From positions 1-41,978 of the forward strand of contig JAJFVC010000002.1 in assembly GCA_021372005.1 (NCBI GenBank): DNA of 41,978 nt, read 5' to 3'. This stretch comes from Planctomycetaceae bacterium. Its GTDB lineage: Bacteria; Planctomycetota; Planctomycetia; Pirellulales; Thermoguttaceae. A program made the translations under genes and the position numbers. Shown here one piece after another: positions 15,545 to 24,754 of the stretch (positions within the stretch are counted from its first letter, which is position 1; each line of letters begins with the position of its first letter). The notes under the pieces are model-generated. The model was not told the DNA's origin. It worked only from the letters and a program-made list of their open reading frames with translations, and made no database searches.

Positions 15545-17608
15545 TCACCGGCGGCTCTCGGACACTACCCGATACGCCCGAGCGGATCGACCCGAGATCG
15601 ACGGCAACGGCTCCAAAACGCCTTCGGCCACCAGTCGGTCCAGCACCTTGGGACGGACGAACTCGGTGAAGCCGTAGTTGCCTGGACTTCGGTAGCGGAC
15701 GATCTCGTCCCAATCGACGAACACGTGGCCGATGCGACGCGAGGACAATTCCGCGCGGACCTCATCGGACGTTTTGTCGCGGACCCACCGCTCGAACAAG
15801 CAATCGTCGAAGCAGGTGTTGTAGAAAACCGGCATCGTCAAATCGAAAGGGGTCGCGTCGCCGACCAACAGCAATGCGCCGTCCGACGGCCCAAGGTGCG
15901 CATTCAAATACTCGTGCCAGGGATCGATCCATCCGGATTCATGCCGCAGCCGATCCAGCGGGACGAACCAGGCGTTGCCGCGACCGGCCGACGCGATCAA
16001 AAAGTTCGCCGTCAGCCCGACCAGCAACAAAACGATCAGCGTGACGCGCCACCATCGCTGTGAGGTCCAACACGCCCCCAAGCCCGCCAGCAGCGCCAGC
16101 AGCGGCATCGCGGGAATCCAAAACCGATCGATGCGATGGGTGAAGAGCCACCAAACGGCCACGACAAAAACAAAATAGCCGAGCACGGCCCAACGTCGCC
16201 GATCGCGGCGGCCCGCAGCCAAGAAAGCCAGCGCGGCCAACGGCACGACCAAGGGACTCAGCCACTCGCTGGTCAGCGTCACACGGCCGACGTCCTTGGC
16301 CAACGTGGCGGCCGAAAAATCGTGCGGCCGATGGACCTGATTCCACTGGCGCTGTTTGGCGTCGGTCCAAGTCCGGCCGTCGAATACTTCGTAAAGCAAC
16401 GGGTAGGTGGGATTGCCCGTCTGGACCCAATTTTTGCCGAACCACAGTCCGCAGCCCAACGCGGCGGCCAACAAAAAAACGGCGACCGCTCGGATCGAAC
16501 GCCGATCGCAGGCGACCCAAACGCCCAGCGGCGCCACGACGAACAGCGCGGCGGGATATTTCGTGGCCACGGCGGCTCCGGCCAAATAACCGGCCAACCC
16601 TAGCGCGCCGCCGTCCTTCGGCAACAGCAGCGCATAGACGGCCAGAAACAGATAGCAAGCCGACGCCCCTTCGACCAGTCCGCCCGAGGCGATGCTGACG
16701 ACCCAAGGCACGGAAACATAGGCGAGCATAGCCACAATGCCGGCGGTGGACGAATGCAAACGCCGCCCGGCCAGAAACAGGCCCGCCGCAGCCAACACGG
16801 TGAACACGGCAATGACGGTCTTGCCGGCCAACGCTCCGAGCCACCACTGGCCCGCAACGACCATCGACAACAGGCTGAGCATTTCAGTGCCCAGGGCCAT
16901 GTTGGCGTAGACGTTGTGCGGCAGGAAATGGATCGCGCCGTGCAAGAAAAACTCCTTGGGGGCCTGCAAGTGATACTCGCGCACGTCGAAATCCAACGGC
17001 GGCAGCATCGCGGCCAACACGATCATGGCGACGAACGGCACGGCCAACCACGCAAACTGGAGGGACAAGCCGACCGATTCAAGCGAATCGGTCCGAGGAT
17101 TCGTCGGTTGAAACGCCGTCACCCGATCGCTTTTTTTATTCTTTGGCCGCACGAACTTTTTGAGCATCGCAAGAAAAACCGTTGCGGCCGCGGGGACGGT
17201 GAACAACCACGTGCGGCTTAAAACACCCAGCAGTCCGAGCAATAACGTCCATGTGCTCAGAAGGCTCAACCCCACGGCGGTCGAAAACACCCAAAGTTCC
17301 AGCCGGTCCAAAAAACGGTCGGCCCGAACCAATCCGACCGCCAACCACCCCAACAGCGCCGCCCACAGCACCACGGCGGACGCCACCGCCAACACCGGCA
17401 GTCGGTCGACCAGCGAAAACTCCGATGGGCAGCCGAACCAGTTGGGCGTCAGCCATTGATCGGGCAGCCAGACCAACTGCCAAAGCAAGCCAAACCGCGA
17501 CGGCGCCGGACCGTCAACGGCCAGACTCGGCAGCGACACGGCGAAAAACGCCGCCAGATAGGCGAGCAGCCCGAGGACGACCACGGCGGCAAGACGGCGA
17601 TGGTTCAT
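15545..17608 (-). CDS. Polytopic GT-C-like glycosyltransferase family membrane protein
   Basis: This is a 687-residue membrane protein with about a dozen hydrophobic helices, the first at residues 7-27 and the last near FWIPAMPLLALLAGLGACW and VTLIVLLLVGLTANFLI. The C-terminal ~130 residues form a soluble domain. The first extracytoplasmic loop carries LDFDVREYHLQAPKEFFLHG, which matches the acidic, catalytic-loop position of GT-C enzymes of the ArnT/PMT type that use lipid-linked sugars. The donor and acceptor are unknown. The ATG at 17608 begins a clear signal-anchor. An extended -10 lies 14 nt upstream, so the 5' leader is very short. Confidence 0.75.
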   Translation of the reverse strand: MNHRRLAAVVVLGLLAYLAAFFAVSLPSLAVDGPAPSRFGLLWQLVWLPDQWLTPNWFGCPSEFSLVDRLPVLAVASAVVLWAALLGWLAVGLVRADRFLDRLELWVFSTAVGLSLLSTWTLLLGLLGVLSRTWLFTVPAAATVFLAMLKKFVRPKNKKSDRVTAFQPTNPRTDSLESVGLSLQFAWLAVPFVAMIVLAAMLPPLDFDVREYHLQAPKEFFLHGAIHFLPHNVYANMALGTEMLSLLSMVVAGQWWLGALAGKTVIAVFTVLAAAGLFLAGRRLHSSTAGIVAMLAYVSVPWVVSIASGGLVEGASACYLFLAVYALLLPKDGGALGLAGYLAGAAVATKYPAALFVVAPLGVWVACDRRSIRAVAVFLLAAALGCGLWFGKNWVQTGNPTYPLLYEVFDGRTWTDAKQRQWNQVHRPHDFSAATLAKDVGRVTLTSEWLSPLVVPLAALAFLAAGRRDRRRWAVLGYFVFVVAVWWLFTHRIDRFWIPAMPLLALLAGLGACWTSQRWWRVTLIVLLLVGLTANFLIASAGRGNAWFVPLDRLRHESGWIDPWHEYLNAHLGPSDGALLLVGDATPFDLTMPVFYNTCFDDCLFERWVRDKTSDEVRAELSSRRIGHVFVDWDEIVRYRSPGNYGFTEFVRPKVLDRLVAEGVLEPLPSISGRSARAYRVVSESRR

Positions 17609-17622
17609 GGTGAGGTTCGCCT

Positions 17623-17628
17623 ATTGTA
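17623..17628 (-). promoter_or_regulatory. Extended -10 promoter of the GT-C-like gene
   Basis: On the minus strand TGCTACAAT ends 14 nt before the ATG at 17608, giving a leader of about 7 nt. No good -35 box is seen at 17 nt. It follows directly after the htrA terminator. Confidence 0.45.
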
Positions 17629-17660
17629 GCAGGTGCCTCGTCCTTGGACACACCAAGCGC

Positions 17661-17707
17661 AAAAAAAACGGGGGACGGCTGCGGAGAGAGAAAACCGCCG
17701 TCCCCCG
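17661..17707 (-). terminator. Intrinsic terminator of the HtrA gene
   Basis: Perfect 11-bp arms CGGGGGACGGC (17669-17679) and GCCGTCCCCCG (17697-17707) are followed on the minus strand by eight T residues (17668-17661). It lies about 29 nt past the htrA stop. Confidence 0.9.
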
Positions 17708-17735
17708 TTCGCGGAGTTGTTGTCCAATCGGCAAG

Positions 17736-19274
17736 CTACCGCGACTGAATCACCACGAATCGCGAGCCTTGGCTGGTGCGAACCAACAGGAGGACGCCCT
17801 TGGCCAGCGACTGCTTTTCCATGATCGTGCGGAAATCGTCGACCGACTTGACCGGCTTCTGGTCGATCTGCGTGATGACCATGCCTTCGGCCAGACCGAC
17901 CGATTGGGCCGGACTGCCGGCTCGCACGTCGGTGATGACGACGCCCTCGCCCGGTTTGACGCCCAGTTTCTCGGCCACCTCGGGCGTGAGCTTGCCGACC
18001 GACACGCCGAGCTTCTCATCGCGAACGGTACCGTCGGGGCCGGGCGTCAGCGATTCGCCGCCGCTCATGCCGTAGTTGGCCGGCTGCTCGCGCGGCGTGA
18101 CGTCAATCGTCATGCGTTTTCCATTGCGCACGATCTCGACGGGATATTTTTGGCCGACCGTCGACTGATCGACGGCTTCCTGCAATTCTTTCGGATCGTC
18201 GATCGACTTGCCGGCGAATTGCAGCACGATGTCGCCGGGTTTCAGACCGGCTTCGGAGGCCGGCGTATTGGCCCGCACTTCCGAAACGACCACGCCCTGC
18301 CGGGTGCGAACGCCGAACTTTTCGGCCAGTTTCTGTTCGACCGGTTGGATGCCGATGCCCAAGAAACCGCGTTTCACCGTGCCGCTGGCGATCAACTGCT
18401 GCGAAACCCATTGGGCCAGATTGCTCGAAATGGCGAACCCGACGCCTTGATAGCCGCCGGTGTTCGAAGCGATGGCCCGATTGATGCCGACGATCTCGCC
18501 GTCCAAATTGACCAACGGACCGCCGCTGTTGCCGGGATTGATCGCCGCATCGGTTTGAATGAAACTGGCGCGGGTCTCATTTTCCAGACCGCGGCCCTTC
18601 GCGCTGACGATGCCGGCGGTGACGGAGCCCTCCAAGCCGAACGGATCGCCCAGGGCCAACACCCAGTCGCCCACCTGCATCTCGTCGCTGTTGCCGAACT
18701 TGGCGGCCACCAGCTTGCCGGCGCCCTTGATCCGAACGATGGCCAAGTCGGTCTTCGGATCGGACTTGATTTCGGTCGCCTCAAACTCGCGGCCGTCGCG
18801 CAGCCGGACCGTGATCTTGCCACCCTCGCGGACGACGTGATGGTTCGTCAGAATTACGCCGGACGGGTCGACGATCACGCCCGAGCCGACGCTGCTTTGC
18901 CGACCCCGCGGAACGATCATTCCGTGCGGCATCCGCGGCATATCCTTGAAAAACTTGCGGAACTCCGGCGGCAACGCGTCGCCAAACGGATTCGGTTCGT
19001 CCGAATCGTCGTCGGCCTTTGGCGTCTCGACCGGCGTCGCCTCACAACGAATCATGACGACCGACGGCAACACTTTTTCGGCCACCTCTCGAAACGCCTT
19101 CGACAACGATCGGGCGTAGCTGACCGCGCCCGGATCCGTCGCCACGGCCGGCGTCTGGCCCATCGCACGTTCGCGGGCCGCGCCGCCCAGCACACCAAGC
19201 GAGCCAAACGCCGCCACCGCGAACAACAAAAACGCCCAACGAACACTGCGAACCCGTAAAGAGCTGCACCGCAT
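17736..19274 (-). CDS. Periplasmic serine protease HtrA/DegP with two PDZ domains
   Basis: This encodes 512 residues. HtrA proteases degrade or refold damaged exported proteins. The N-terminal WAFLLFAVAAFGSLGVLGGA is a signal peptide or anchor. The trypsin-like domain has the triad His146 (TNHHVV), Asp176 (KTDLAIVRI) and Ser250 (NPGNSGGPL), with spacings like those of DegP. Two PDZ domains follow: GFLGIGIQPVEQ to about 390, and KLGVSVGKLTPEV to the end. An Asp/Pro-rich insert near residues 75-105 corresponds to the LA loop. The ATG at 19274 has AAAGGGGAA at 6 nt. The gene forms its own transcription unit, with a strong intrinsic terminator. Confidence 0.95.
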   Translation of the reverse strand: MRCSSLRVRSVRWAFLLFAVAAFGSLGVLGGAARERAMGQTPAVATDPGAVSYARSLSKAFREVAEKVLPSVVMIRCEATPVETPKADDDSDEPNPFGDALPPEFRKFFKDMPRMPHGMIVPRGRQSSVGSGVIVDPSGVILTNHHVVREGGKITVRLRDGREFEATEIKSDPKTDLAIVRIKGAGKLVAAKFGNSDEMQVGDWVLALGDPFGLEGSVTAGIVSAKGRGLENETRASFIQTDAAINPGNSGGPLVNLDGEIVGINRAIASNTGGYQGVGFAISSNLAQWVSQQLIASGTVKRGFLGIGIQPVEQKLAEKFGVRTRQGVVVSEVRANTPASEAGLKPGDIVLQFAGKSIDDPKELQEAVDQSTVGQKYPVEIVRNGKRMTIDVTPREQPANYGMSGGESLTPGPDGTVRDEKLGVSVGKLTPEVAEKLGVKPGEGVVITDVRAGSPAQSVGLAEGMVITQIDQKPVKSVDDFRTIMEKQSLAKGVLLLVRTSQGSRFVVIQSR

Positions 19275-19483
19275 ACCGATTTCCCCTTTGAATTGGAACC
19301 ACGCCGCCCGACAAAACCGCCACCGTGGCGCTTGCTGCCGGAGAGTTTTATTTCCGCACCCACCCAAACTACTAGACGAACCTCCCACATCCGAAAACAA
19401 AGATCGTTGTTGGTCGGTTTTAAGAAGGGTTGCCGTCGTCGAAAAAATCTTGCGGACGTCGGCCGAACGTGCGATCCAACCTC

Positions 19484-20857
19484 TTAGTTTTTGAGCGACT
19501 GAATGGGTGCGGGAATCCGACCGCCGAAGCGGACAAACTCGCGGCTGGCCCCCGCGTTGCGAACTTCCATGACCGGCATCGCGCCGAACAAGCCGCCGAA
19601 ATCGACCACCTCGCCGGCCTTCGCGCCCGGCACCGGCACCAAGCGGACGGCCGTCGTTTTGTCGTTGATCACGCCGATGGCCATTTCGTCGGCGATGATG
19701 GCCGAAAGCGTCTCGGCGGGGGTATCGCCCGGCACCGCAATCATATCCAGTCCGACCGAGCAGACGCTGGTCATCGCTTCAAGTTTTTCGAGCACGAGAT
19801 GGCCTCGGCCCACCGCGTCGGCCAGCGCAGCGTCCTCGCTGACGGGAATGAACGCGCCGCTCAATCCGCCGACGGAACTGGAGGCGAACATGCCGCCTTT
19901 TTTCACCGCGTCGTTGAGCATCGCCACAGCGGCTGTCGAACCGGGGGCGCCGATCCGTTCGATGCCGAGCATCTTCAGAATCTCGCCGACACTGTCGCCC
20001 ACGGTCGGCGTGGGGGCCAGCGAAAGATCGACAATCCCGAACGGCACGCCCAACTCCTTGGCCACCTCGCGGCCGATCAACTCGCCGACGCGTGTGACGC
20101 GGAAACTGGTGATTTTGATTTCCTCGGCCAGATCGCCCAACGTGAGCGAATCGCCTTCGGCCAGACGGCGTTTCAGCGCGCTGCTGACCACACCGGGCCC
20201 CGAGACGCCGATGTTCACCGCGGCTTCCGGTTCGCCGGAACCCACATAGGCCCCGGCCATGAACGGATTGTCCTCGGGAATGTTGGCGAACACGACCAGC
20301 TTGGCGCAGCCGAACCCGCGGGCGTCGGCGGTCGCCTCGGCGATTTGCAGCAGCACGCGGCCCATCTCGCCCACCGCGTCCATGTTGATGCCCGCCCGGC
20401 GCGACGCCACGTTAACCGACGCGCAGACGCGCTGAGTTGCGGCCAGCACCTCGGGCAACGCGCGAATGACCACGTCGTCGCCGGCGGTGATGCCCTTTTG
20501 CACCAGGGCCGTGAAGCCGCCCAAAAAATCGACCCCGCACTCGTCCACGGCGGCGTCGAGCGTCTGGGCGAACCGGACCGCGCCGGCCACGCCGTGACCG
20601 GCCAACAGCGACGCGGCCGGCGAAATGGCCAGGCGTTTGTTGATGACCGGAATGCCGTATTTCGCCCCGACCCGATCGCACACTTCAACCAGCCGACTGG
20701 CGCGGGACACGATCTTGTGTCGGACCTTGCGGCAAAAATGATCGATGTTCGAGCCCGCACAATCCTCCAAACTCAAAGCCAGCGTGACCGATCGCACGTC
20801 GAGATGTTCGGCGTGGAGCATGTGGATGGTCGAAAGAATTTCATCCGTGCGAAGCAT
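19484..20857 (-). CDS. UPF0210 (DUF711, PFL) family protein
   Basis: This encodes 457 residues that match the UPF0210/DUF711 family along the whole length (for example MLHAEHLDVRSVTLALSLEDC near the start and GAPGSTAAVAMLNDAVKKGG later). The family is conserved but biochemically uncharacterised, with a fold related to glycyl-radical enzymes yet without the radical machinery. Family members are regularly encoded next to an ACT-domain protein, as here, where the ACT gene ends 30 nt upstream on the same strand. That points to a shared role, perhaps in sensing or handling an amino acid, but this is inference. The protein has no signal peptide or membrane helix. Confidence 0.93.
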   Translation of the reverse strand: MLRTDEILSTIHMLHAEHLDVRSVTLALSLEDCAGSNIDHFCRKVRHKIVSRASRLVEVCDRVGAKYGIPVINKRLAISPAASLLAGHGVAGAVRFAQTLDAAVDECGVDFLGGFTALVQKGITAGDDVVIRALPEVLAATQRVCASVNVASRRAGINMDAVGEMGRVLLQIAEATADARGFGCAKLVVFANIPEDNPFMAGAYVGSGEPEAAVNIGVSGPGVVSSALKRRLAEGDSLTLGDLAEEIKITSFRVTRVGELIGREVAKELGVPFGIVDLSLAPTPTVGDSVGEILKMLGIERIGAPGSTAAVAMLNDAVKKGGMFASSSVGGLSGAFIPVSEDAALADAVGRGHLVLEKLEAMTSVCSVGLDMIAVPGDTPAETLSAIIADEMAIGVINDKTTAVRLVPVPGAKAGEVVDFGGLFGAMPVMEVRNAGASREFVRFGGRIPAPIQSLKN

Positions 20858-20887
20858 GGCGTTTGTAATCTCCGTGGAAAGCGCGAC

Positions 20888-21493
20888 TCAAGAAACCTCC
20901 CCTCGTCCAAACGGCGAGGGAAACGTCGCGGACAGACGCAGTTGATTGGTGGCGACAAAAATGTTCTCATGCTGCAGCTTGACCGTGAAGCCCAACTCGC
21001 TGCCCATCTGCTCCAAATCGTCCTGCATCATGCGCACGTCCCAATGGACGGGCACCTCGACCTGGCCGATCAGGACGAAATCGTCGCCTCGCAGGTCGCC
21101 GTACAGATCGACGATGTTGATGTCTTTGGCGGCCAGATATTGGCTGAAGCTGCGCACCACGCCGGGCCGATCGCGGCCGAACGCCGTAATGACGAACCGC
21201 TCGCACGATTCCTGCTTCGGCAGCTCGGACTCGTGGCGGGCACGACGAACCATCACCTGAAACTCGGAGTTCGGCGCGCCGGCCTCGCGCACCCGATCGG
21301 CCAATCGCTCGGGCTCCAGGGGCTCGGGCAGGCTGACGATGATGATCAAGGTGAAGTAGCCGCCCAGCACGGTTTGGCTGCATGCGTCGAGGTTGCCGCC
21401 CAACGATTCGACGGCGCCGGTAACCGCCGCCACAATGCCGGGATGATCGCTGGACATGACGTTCAGCACGTAAGCATTTTTGAAGCCGCTCAT
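20888..21493 (-). CDS. Double ACT-domain protein, GcvR-like
   Basis: This encodes 201 residues with two ACT domains: VLNVMSSDHPGIVAAVTGAV (about 8-90) and FVITAFGRDRPGVVRSFSQYL (about 100-175). ACT domains bind amino acids and regulate partner proteins; GcvR in enterobacteria represses the glycine cleavage operon through GcvA. No DNA-binding domain is present. The ATG at 21493 has AAAGGA 5 nt upstream and follows the promoter at 21540-21568. The last residues (FPSPFGRGEVS) come from a small inverted-repeat sequence (CCCTCG and CGAGGG, 20900-20920) that looks like a dispersed repeat which has become part of the C-terminus. Confidence 0.88.
   Translation of the reverse strand: MSGFKNAYVLNVMSSDHPGIVAAVTGAVESLGGNLDACSQTVLGGYFTLIIIVSLPEPLEPERLADRVREAGAPNSEFQVMVRRARHESELPKQESCERFVITAFGRDRPGVVRSFSQYLAAKDINIVDLYGDLRGDDFVLIGQVEVPVHWDVRMMQDDLEQMGSELGFTVKLQHENIFVATNQLRLSATFPSPFGRGEVS
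20900..20920. repeat. Small inverted repeat forming the C-terminus of the ACT gene
   Basis: CCCTCG (20900-20905) and CGAGGG (20915-20920) flank a 9-nt loop. The encoded tail PSPFGRGE resembles the peptides produced by dispersed GC-rich palindromes in many bacterial genomes. Only one copy is visible here. Confidence 0.35.
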
Positions 21494-21539
21494 CGCGATC
21501 CTTTGCCGTCCGCACGGTGTAAGACGAAGAATGTCCCCT

Positions 21540-21568
21540 ATTGTATTGTCGACCCAAATGGCTGACAA
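21540..21568 (-). promoter_or_regulatory. Strong promoter of the ACT-UPF0210 operon
   Basis: On the minus strand TTGTCA (21568-21563) and TACAAT (21545-21540) are 17 nt apart. This is one of the closest matches to the sigma70 consensus in the window. Confidence 0.7.
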
Positions 21569-21604
21569 TGCGTTCGGTCGCCCAACGCAACACAATATTA
21601 CCTT

Positions 21605-22459
21605 ATGGCATGGCCCCGACTTTTGCTGTGGATGCTTCAAAACGCCGCCCAGGGCGGGCTTCGGCGCATGGCGGCCGACACAGCGCAGCGAATCGCCCGA
21701 TCGCCGCCCGACGTCCCTGCCGAATCGCCCAAGGACGCCCATCTTGGGCTGATTTTCGCGTTGAGCATCGAATCGGGCTGCCTTGAGGATCTTTTGGACG
21801 GCATGGTCGTCATACGCGGTAAAGGGGTCATCGCGCGCGAGGGCGGATTGCGCGGACGCCGAACCATCGTCGTTCGCTCGGGTCCCGGCCTGGCCAGAGC
21901 CCGGCATGCCACCGAATTGTTGATCGACGGACACCGCCCAAGCCGGATCATCTCGGCCGGTTTCGCCGGCGCAATCTCCGGCGACCTGCACCGCAACGAT
22001 CTGCTGGTGGCCGATCGAGTGCGCAACGAGTCGGGCGAGGAGATCGCCGTCGAGCTTCCGCCGGGCTTGGCCGCAACGCTGCAACAGCCGGGCGTCCATT
22101 GCGGGCCGCTTTTGACGTGCCGCGGCGTCGTACGAAAACCGTCCGCGCGGCGAGCGCTGTTCGAGCGGCACGGGGCGATGGCGGTCGACATGGAGACGTT
22201 CGCCGTGGCCGAGGTCTGTCGCCGGCGCGGCGTGCCGTTTTCGTCGATTCGGGCCATCAACGACACGGCCGACGAGACGCTTTCACGCGACGTCGAGCAT
22301 CTGCTGGCCCAGCGGACCGCCGCGGCGCAGTGGGGCGCGGCGTTGGGCGCGGTGTTGCGTCGTCCGGCCAGCGCCAAGGATTTTTATCAGCTCCGCGAAA
22401 ACGCGCTGGTGGCCTCGCTGCGGTTGGCCAAGTTTTTGGCCGCCGTTCGGTTCGATTGA
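21605..22459 (+). CDS. Nucleoside phosphorylase-superfamily protein (MTA/SAH nucleosidase-like)
   Basis: This encodes 284 residues of the PNP/UDP phosphorylase superfamily, which cleaves the glycosidic bond of nucleosides. Recognisable parts are IFALSIESG (start of the fold), IISAGFAGAIS (the phosphate/ribose loop), AVDMETFAVAEVCRRRGVPF (nucleoside-binding Met-Glu) and IRAINDTADE (the catalytic-Asp region). Hopanoid-associated phosphorylases look similar, so MTA/SAH hydrolysis is only one possibility. Residues 1-45 are a poorly conserved extension. The ATG at 21605 lacks a clear ribosome binding site; a start further in is possible. The next gene on the same strand starts 72 nt later. Confidence 0.75.
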   Translation: MAWPRLLLWMLQNAAQGGLRRMAADTAQRIARSPPDVPAESPKDAHLGLIFALSIESGCLEDLLDGMVVIRGKGVIAREGGLRGRRTIVVRSGPGLARARHATELLIDGHRPSRIISAGFAGAISGDLHRNDLLVADRVRNESGEEIAVELPPGLAATLQQPGVHCGPLLTCRGVVRKPSARRALFERHGAMAVDMETFAVAEVCRRRGVPFSSIRAINDTADETLSRDVEHLLAQRTAAAQWGAALGAVLRRPASAKDFYQLRENALVASLRLAKFLAAVRFD

Positions 22460-22531
22460 CCCGCGATCGCTCGAAAAAAACGGGCTCTTTCGCGTATTTC
22501 ATCGTCCGGGGCGTGCTAGAGTTGAGGTATC

Positions 22532-23767
22532 ATGGAGCCGCTGTTTCAACAACTCGGAATCGCCCTGCTGCTGGGGCTGCTGGTCGGTCTGCAACGCGAG
22601 CACGCCGAAAGCGGCATGGCCGGCATGCGCACCTTTCCGCTGATCACCGTGTTGGGCAGCTTGAGCGCCGTGTTGGCCGGCCACTTTCAAGACAGTTGGA
22701 TTCTGGCGGCCGGACTGCTGGCCATCGCCGCGATGATCGTGGTCGGTCATGCGTTTCGATCGCAGCGGCCCGACGCCCATCCCGGCATGACGACCGACGC
22801 CGCGCTGTTGCTGATGTATGTGGTCGGCGCGATGGTCGTGATCGGCCCGTTGCCGGTGGCCATCGCCGTCGGCGGCGGTGCGGCCGTGTTGCTTCAGTTC
22901 AAGCCGGAGCTGCACGGCATCGCCCGCAAATTGGGCGACGAGGATCTTCGGGCGATCATGCAGTTCGTGCTGATCACGTGCATCATTCTGCCCGTGCTGC
23001 CGAATCGGACCTACGGACCGTATCACGTATTGAATCCGTTCGAGACGTGGCTGATGGTCGTGTTGATCGTCGGCCTGAGCCTCGGCGGCTACATCGCCTA
23101 CAAGTTTTTCGGGCGCGACGCGGGGATTTTTCTGGGCGGCGTGTTGGGCGGAGCCATCTCGAGCACCGCCACCACGGTGAGTTACGCCCGCGGCGCGCGC
23201 AACGATCCGGCGGCCCAGCGCGCGGCGGCGGTCGTCATTTTGATCGCGTCGACCGTGATGTATTTGCGTGTGCTGTTGTCCGTCGGCGTCGTGTCGCTGG
23301 ATTTTTTGGCCGCCGTCTGGCCGTTTATCGCTGCCTTGATGCTGCTGACCTCGTTGCCGGCGCTGGCGCTGTGGTTTCGAGTGCGACAGCAACCGTCGAC
23401 CATGCCCGAGCCGACCAACCCGACGCAACTGACCTCCGCGCTGGTGTTCGGCATGTTGTACGCCGCAGTGCTGCTGGCACTGGCCATCGCCAAAAACGCA
23501 TGGCACGGCGAAGGACTTTTCGCGGTGGCGTTCCTGTCGGGCCTGACCGAGATGGACGCCATCACGTTGTCGACCGCGCGGATGTCGATCGGCGATCCGC
23601 AGGTGGCCGTCGACGGCTGGCGGCTGTTGGTCGTCGCGGCGATGGCCAATATGGTCTCGAAATCGGCGTTGGCGGGCATACTGGGCGGATGGCAGTTGCT
23701 GGTCCGCGTCGTGCTGTTGTTCGTCCTTCCCACCCTCGGCGGCGTCGCGCTGCTGGCGTTGGTGTGA
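22532..23767 (+). CDS. MgtC/SapB-DUF4010 family membrane protein
   Basis: This is a 411-residue polytopic protein with around twelve hydrophobic helices. The N-terminal third has the MgtC/SapB pattern (LLLGLLVGLQREHA and GMRTFPLITVLGSL). The rest is a DUF4010 domain, with the signature GGAISSTATTVSYARGAR and later FLSGLTEMDAITLSTARM. MgtC proteins help cells survive low magnesium, and the fused DUF4010 form is probably a transporter of unknown substrate. A GAGG sequence lies just ahead of the ATG. The gene ends 3 nt before the stop of the oppositely oriented lipoprotein gene. Confidence 0.88.
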   Translation: MEPLFQQLGIALLLGLLVGLQREHAESGMAGMRTFPLITVLGSLSAVLAGHFQDSWILAAGLLAIAAMIVVGHAFRSQRPDAHPGMTTDAALLLMYVVGAMVVIGPLPVAIAVGGGAAVLLQFKPELHGIARKLGDEDLRAIMQFVLITCIILPVLPNRTYGPYHVLNPFETWLMVVLIVGLSLGGYIAYKFFGRDAGIFLGGVLGGAISSTATTVSYARGARNDPAAQRAAAVVILIASTVMYLRVLLSVGVVSLDFLAAVWPFIAALMLLTSLPALALWFRVRQQPSTMPEPTNPTQLTSALVFGMLYAAVLLALAIAKNAWHGEGLFAVAFLSGLTEMDAITLSTARMSIGDPQVAVDGWRLLVVAAMANMVSKSALAGILGGWQLLVRVVLLFVLPTLGGVALLALV

Positions 23768-23770
23768 GAC

Positions 23771-24754
23771 TCAGCGCGCCATGCGTCGTCCACGGTTGGC
23801 CGCTCGCGGACCTGACGCGACCGGCGGATAGCTGTTCGGATCGGCCAGATTGACCAGCGGCGTGTTCGGATAGTTCGGCATTGACCACAGCGACGCCGGG
23901 TCGCCCGCCGGACGATTGATCTCGACCGGCCCCAGATCGATCCGCATGGCCAACTGAGCCGGCGGACAAGTGATGTTCACCACGGTCGGCATCACCAGCC
24001 CGCTCAACGGATCGCGGCGATGCCCGCTGGCGATGGAGCTGGCCAACAATTGCCGCCGGGCGTCGTACACGTACTGCTCCAACACCCAGCCTTGCGAGCC
24101 ATCGAGAATGGTGATCTTCGTAACGGGGCCCTCCGGCGTATTCAGAATCGTGTCGATCCGAAGCCGATCGTTCGGCAGCGTTTTCGGGCCCTGATGCGGC
24201 AGCGCCAGATCGAATTGCGTCACGCCCAACGCTTCAATCAGCCACGTAGGCTCGAACGGCAGCGACCGTTTGGCCGGGCTGGAGGCGAACTGATCGTGAC
24301 GACAATAGTATTCCGCCGGCGGTTGATTGCGCCGCATCCAAACCCAAAACAGCTCGTCGTTGCTGCCGACGTCCAACTCGGTGCCGGTCAGGCCGGTGCC
24401 CGCCTGAAGTCGGAAACGCCGCGAACGCTCGAAAGCCACGCTGGCGCCGAGCGTTGGAAAGTCACGTCCGCTGATCGAAGCGTGGCTGGTCGAAAACGAT
24501 TGGATCTGCGAGCTGTTGCGGTTCACCACCTCGATCACTTGCTGCAACGTCGGCGAAGGCGGCAGCACCCTCGGCAACGGATTCGTATAGCGCTGCAACA
24601 TCTGCGCGCAGCCCGCCCCGCCCAAAGCGAACAACCCGGCCAGCAACCACAGAAAGCCCAACGGCGAGAGACGCGCGGCGGACGCCGGCCGCCCATCACG
24701 GACCGCGAACCGTTCCTGACGCTTCAGTTTTTCCATCGCAAATTTCTTCGTCAT
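23771..24754 (-). CDS. Putative lipoprotein of unknown function
   Basis: This encodes 327 residues. A charged N-terminal stretch is followed by a hydrophobic core (FLWLLAGLFALGGAGC) with the lipobox cysteine at position 49, so the protein is likely a membrane-anchored lipoprotein. The mature part, with TLQQVIEVVNRNSSQIQSFS early on, resembles the start of LolA-like or outer-membrane lipoprotein-sorting folds, which bind lipid in a beta-barrel half. The C-terminus is Pro- and Asn-rich. I do not recognise a named family. Its ATG overlaps the stop of the upstream gene (ATGA), so the two form an operon. Confidence 0.7.
   Translation of the reverse strand: MTKKFAMEKLKRQERFAVRDGRPASAARLSPLGFLWLLAGLFALGGAGCAQMLQRYTNPLPRVLPPSPTLQQVIEVVNRNSSQIQSFSTSHASISGRDFPTLGASVAFERSRRFRLQAGTGLTGTELDVGSNDELFWVWMRRNQPPAEYYCRHDQFASSPAKRSLPFEPTWLIEALGVTQFDLALPHQGPKTLPNDRLRIDTILNTPEGPVTKITILDGSQGWVLEQYVYDARRQLLASSIASGHRRDPLSGLVMPTVVNITCPPAQLAMRIDLGPVEINRPAGDPASLWSMPNYPNTPLVNLADPNSYPPVASGPRAANRGRRMAR

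Noticed and set aside
12863-16063. A 1066-codon open frame on the plus strand
   Set aside because: It lies antisense to the helicase, its neighbour and the GT-C-like gene, has low-complexity Arg/Gln/His-rich composition and no family resemblance. High GC makes such antisense frames common.
17607-19259. A 550-codon open frame on the plus strand
   Set aside because: It is antisense to the htrA gene, which has a complete triad and PDZ domains.
19430-21565. A 711-codon open frame on the plus strand
   Set aside because: It is antisense to the UPF0210 and ACT genes, both of which are convincing family members with their own promoter.
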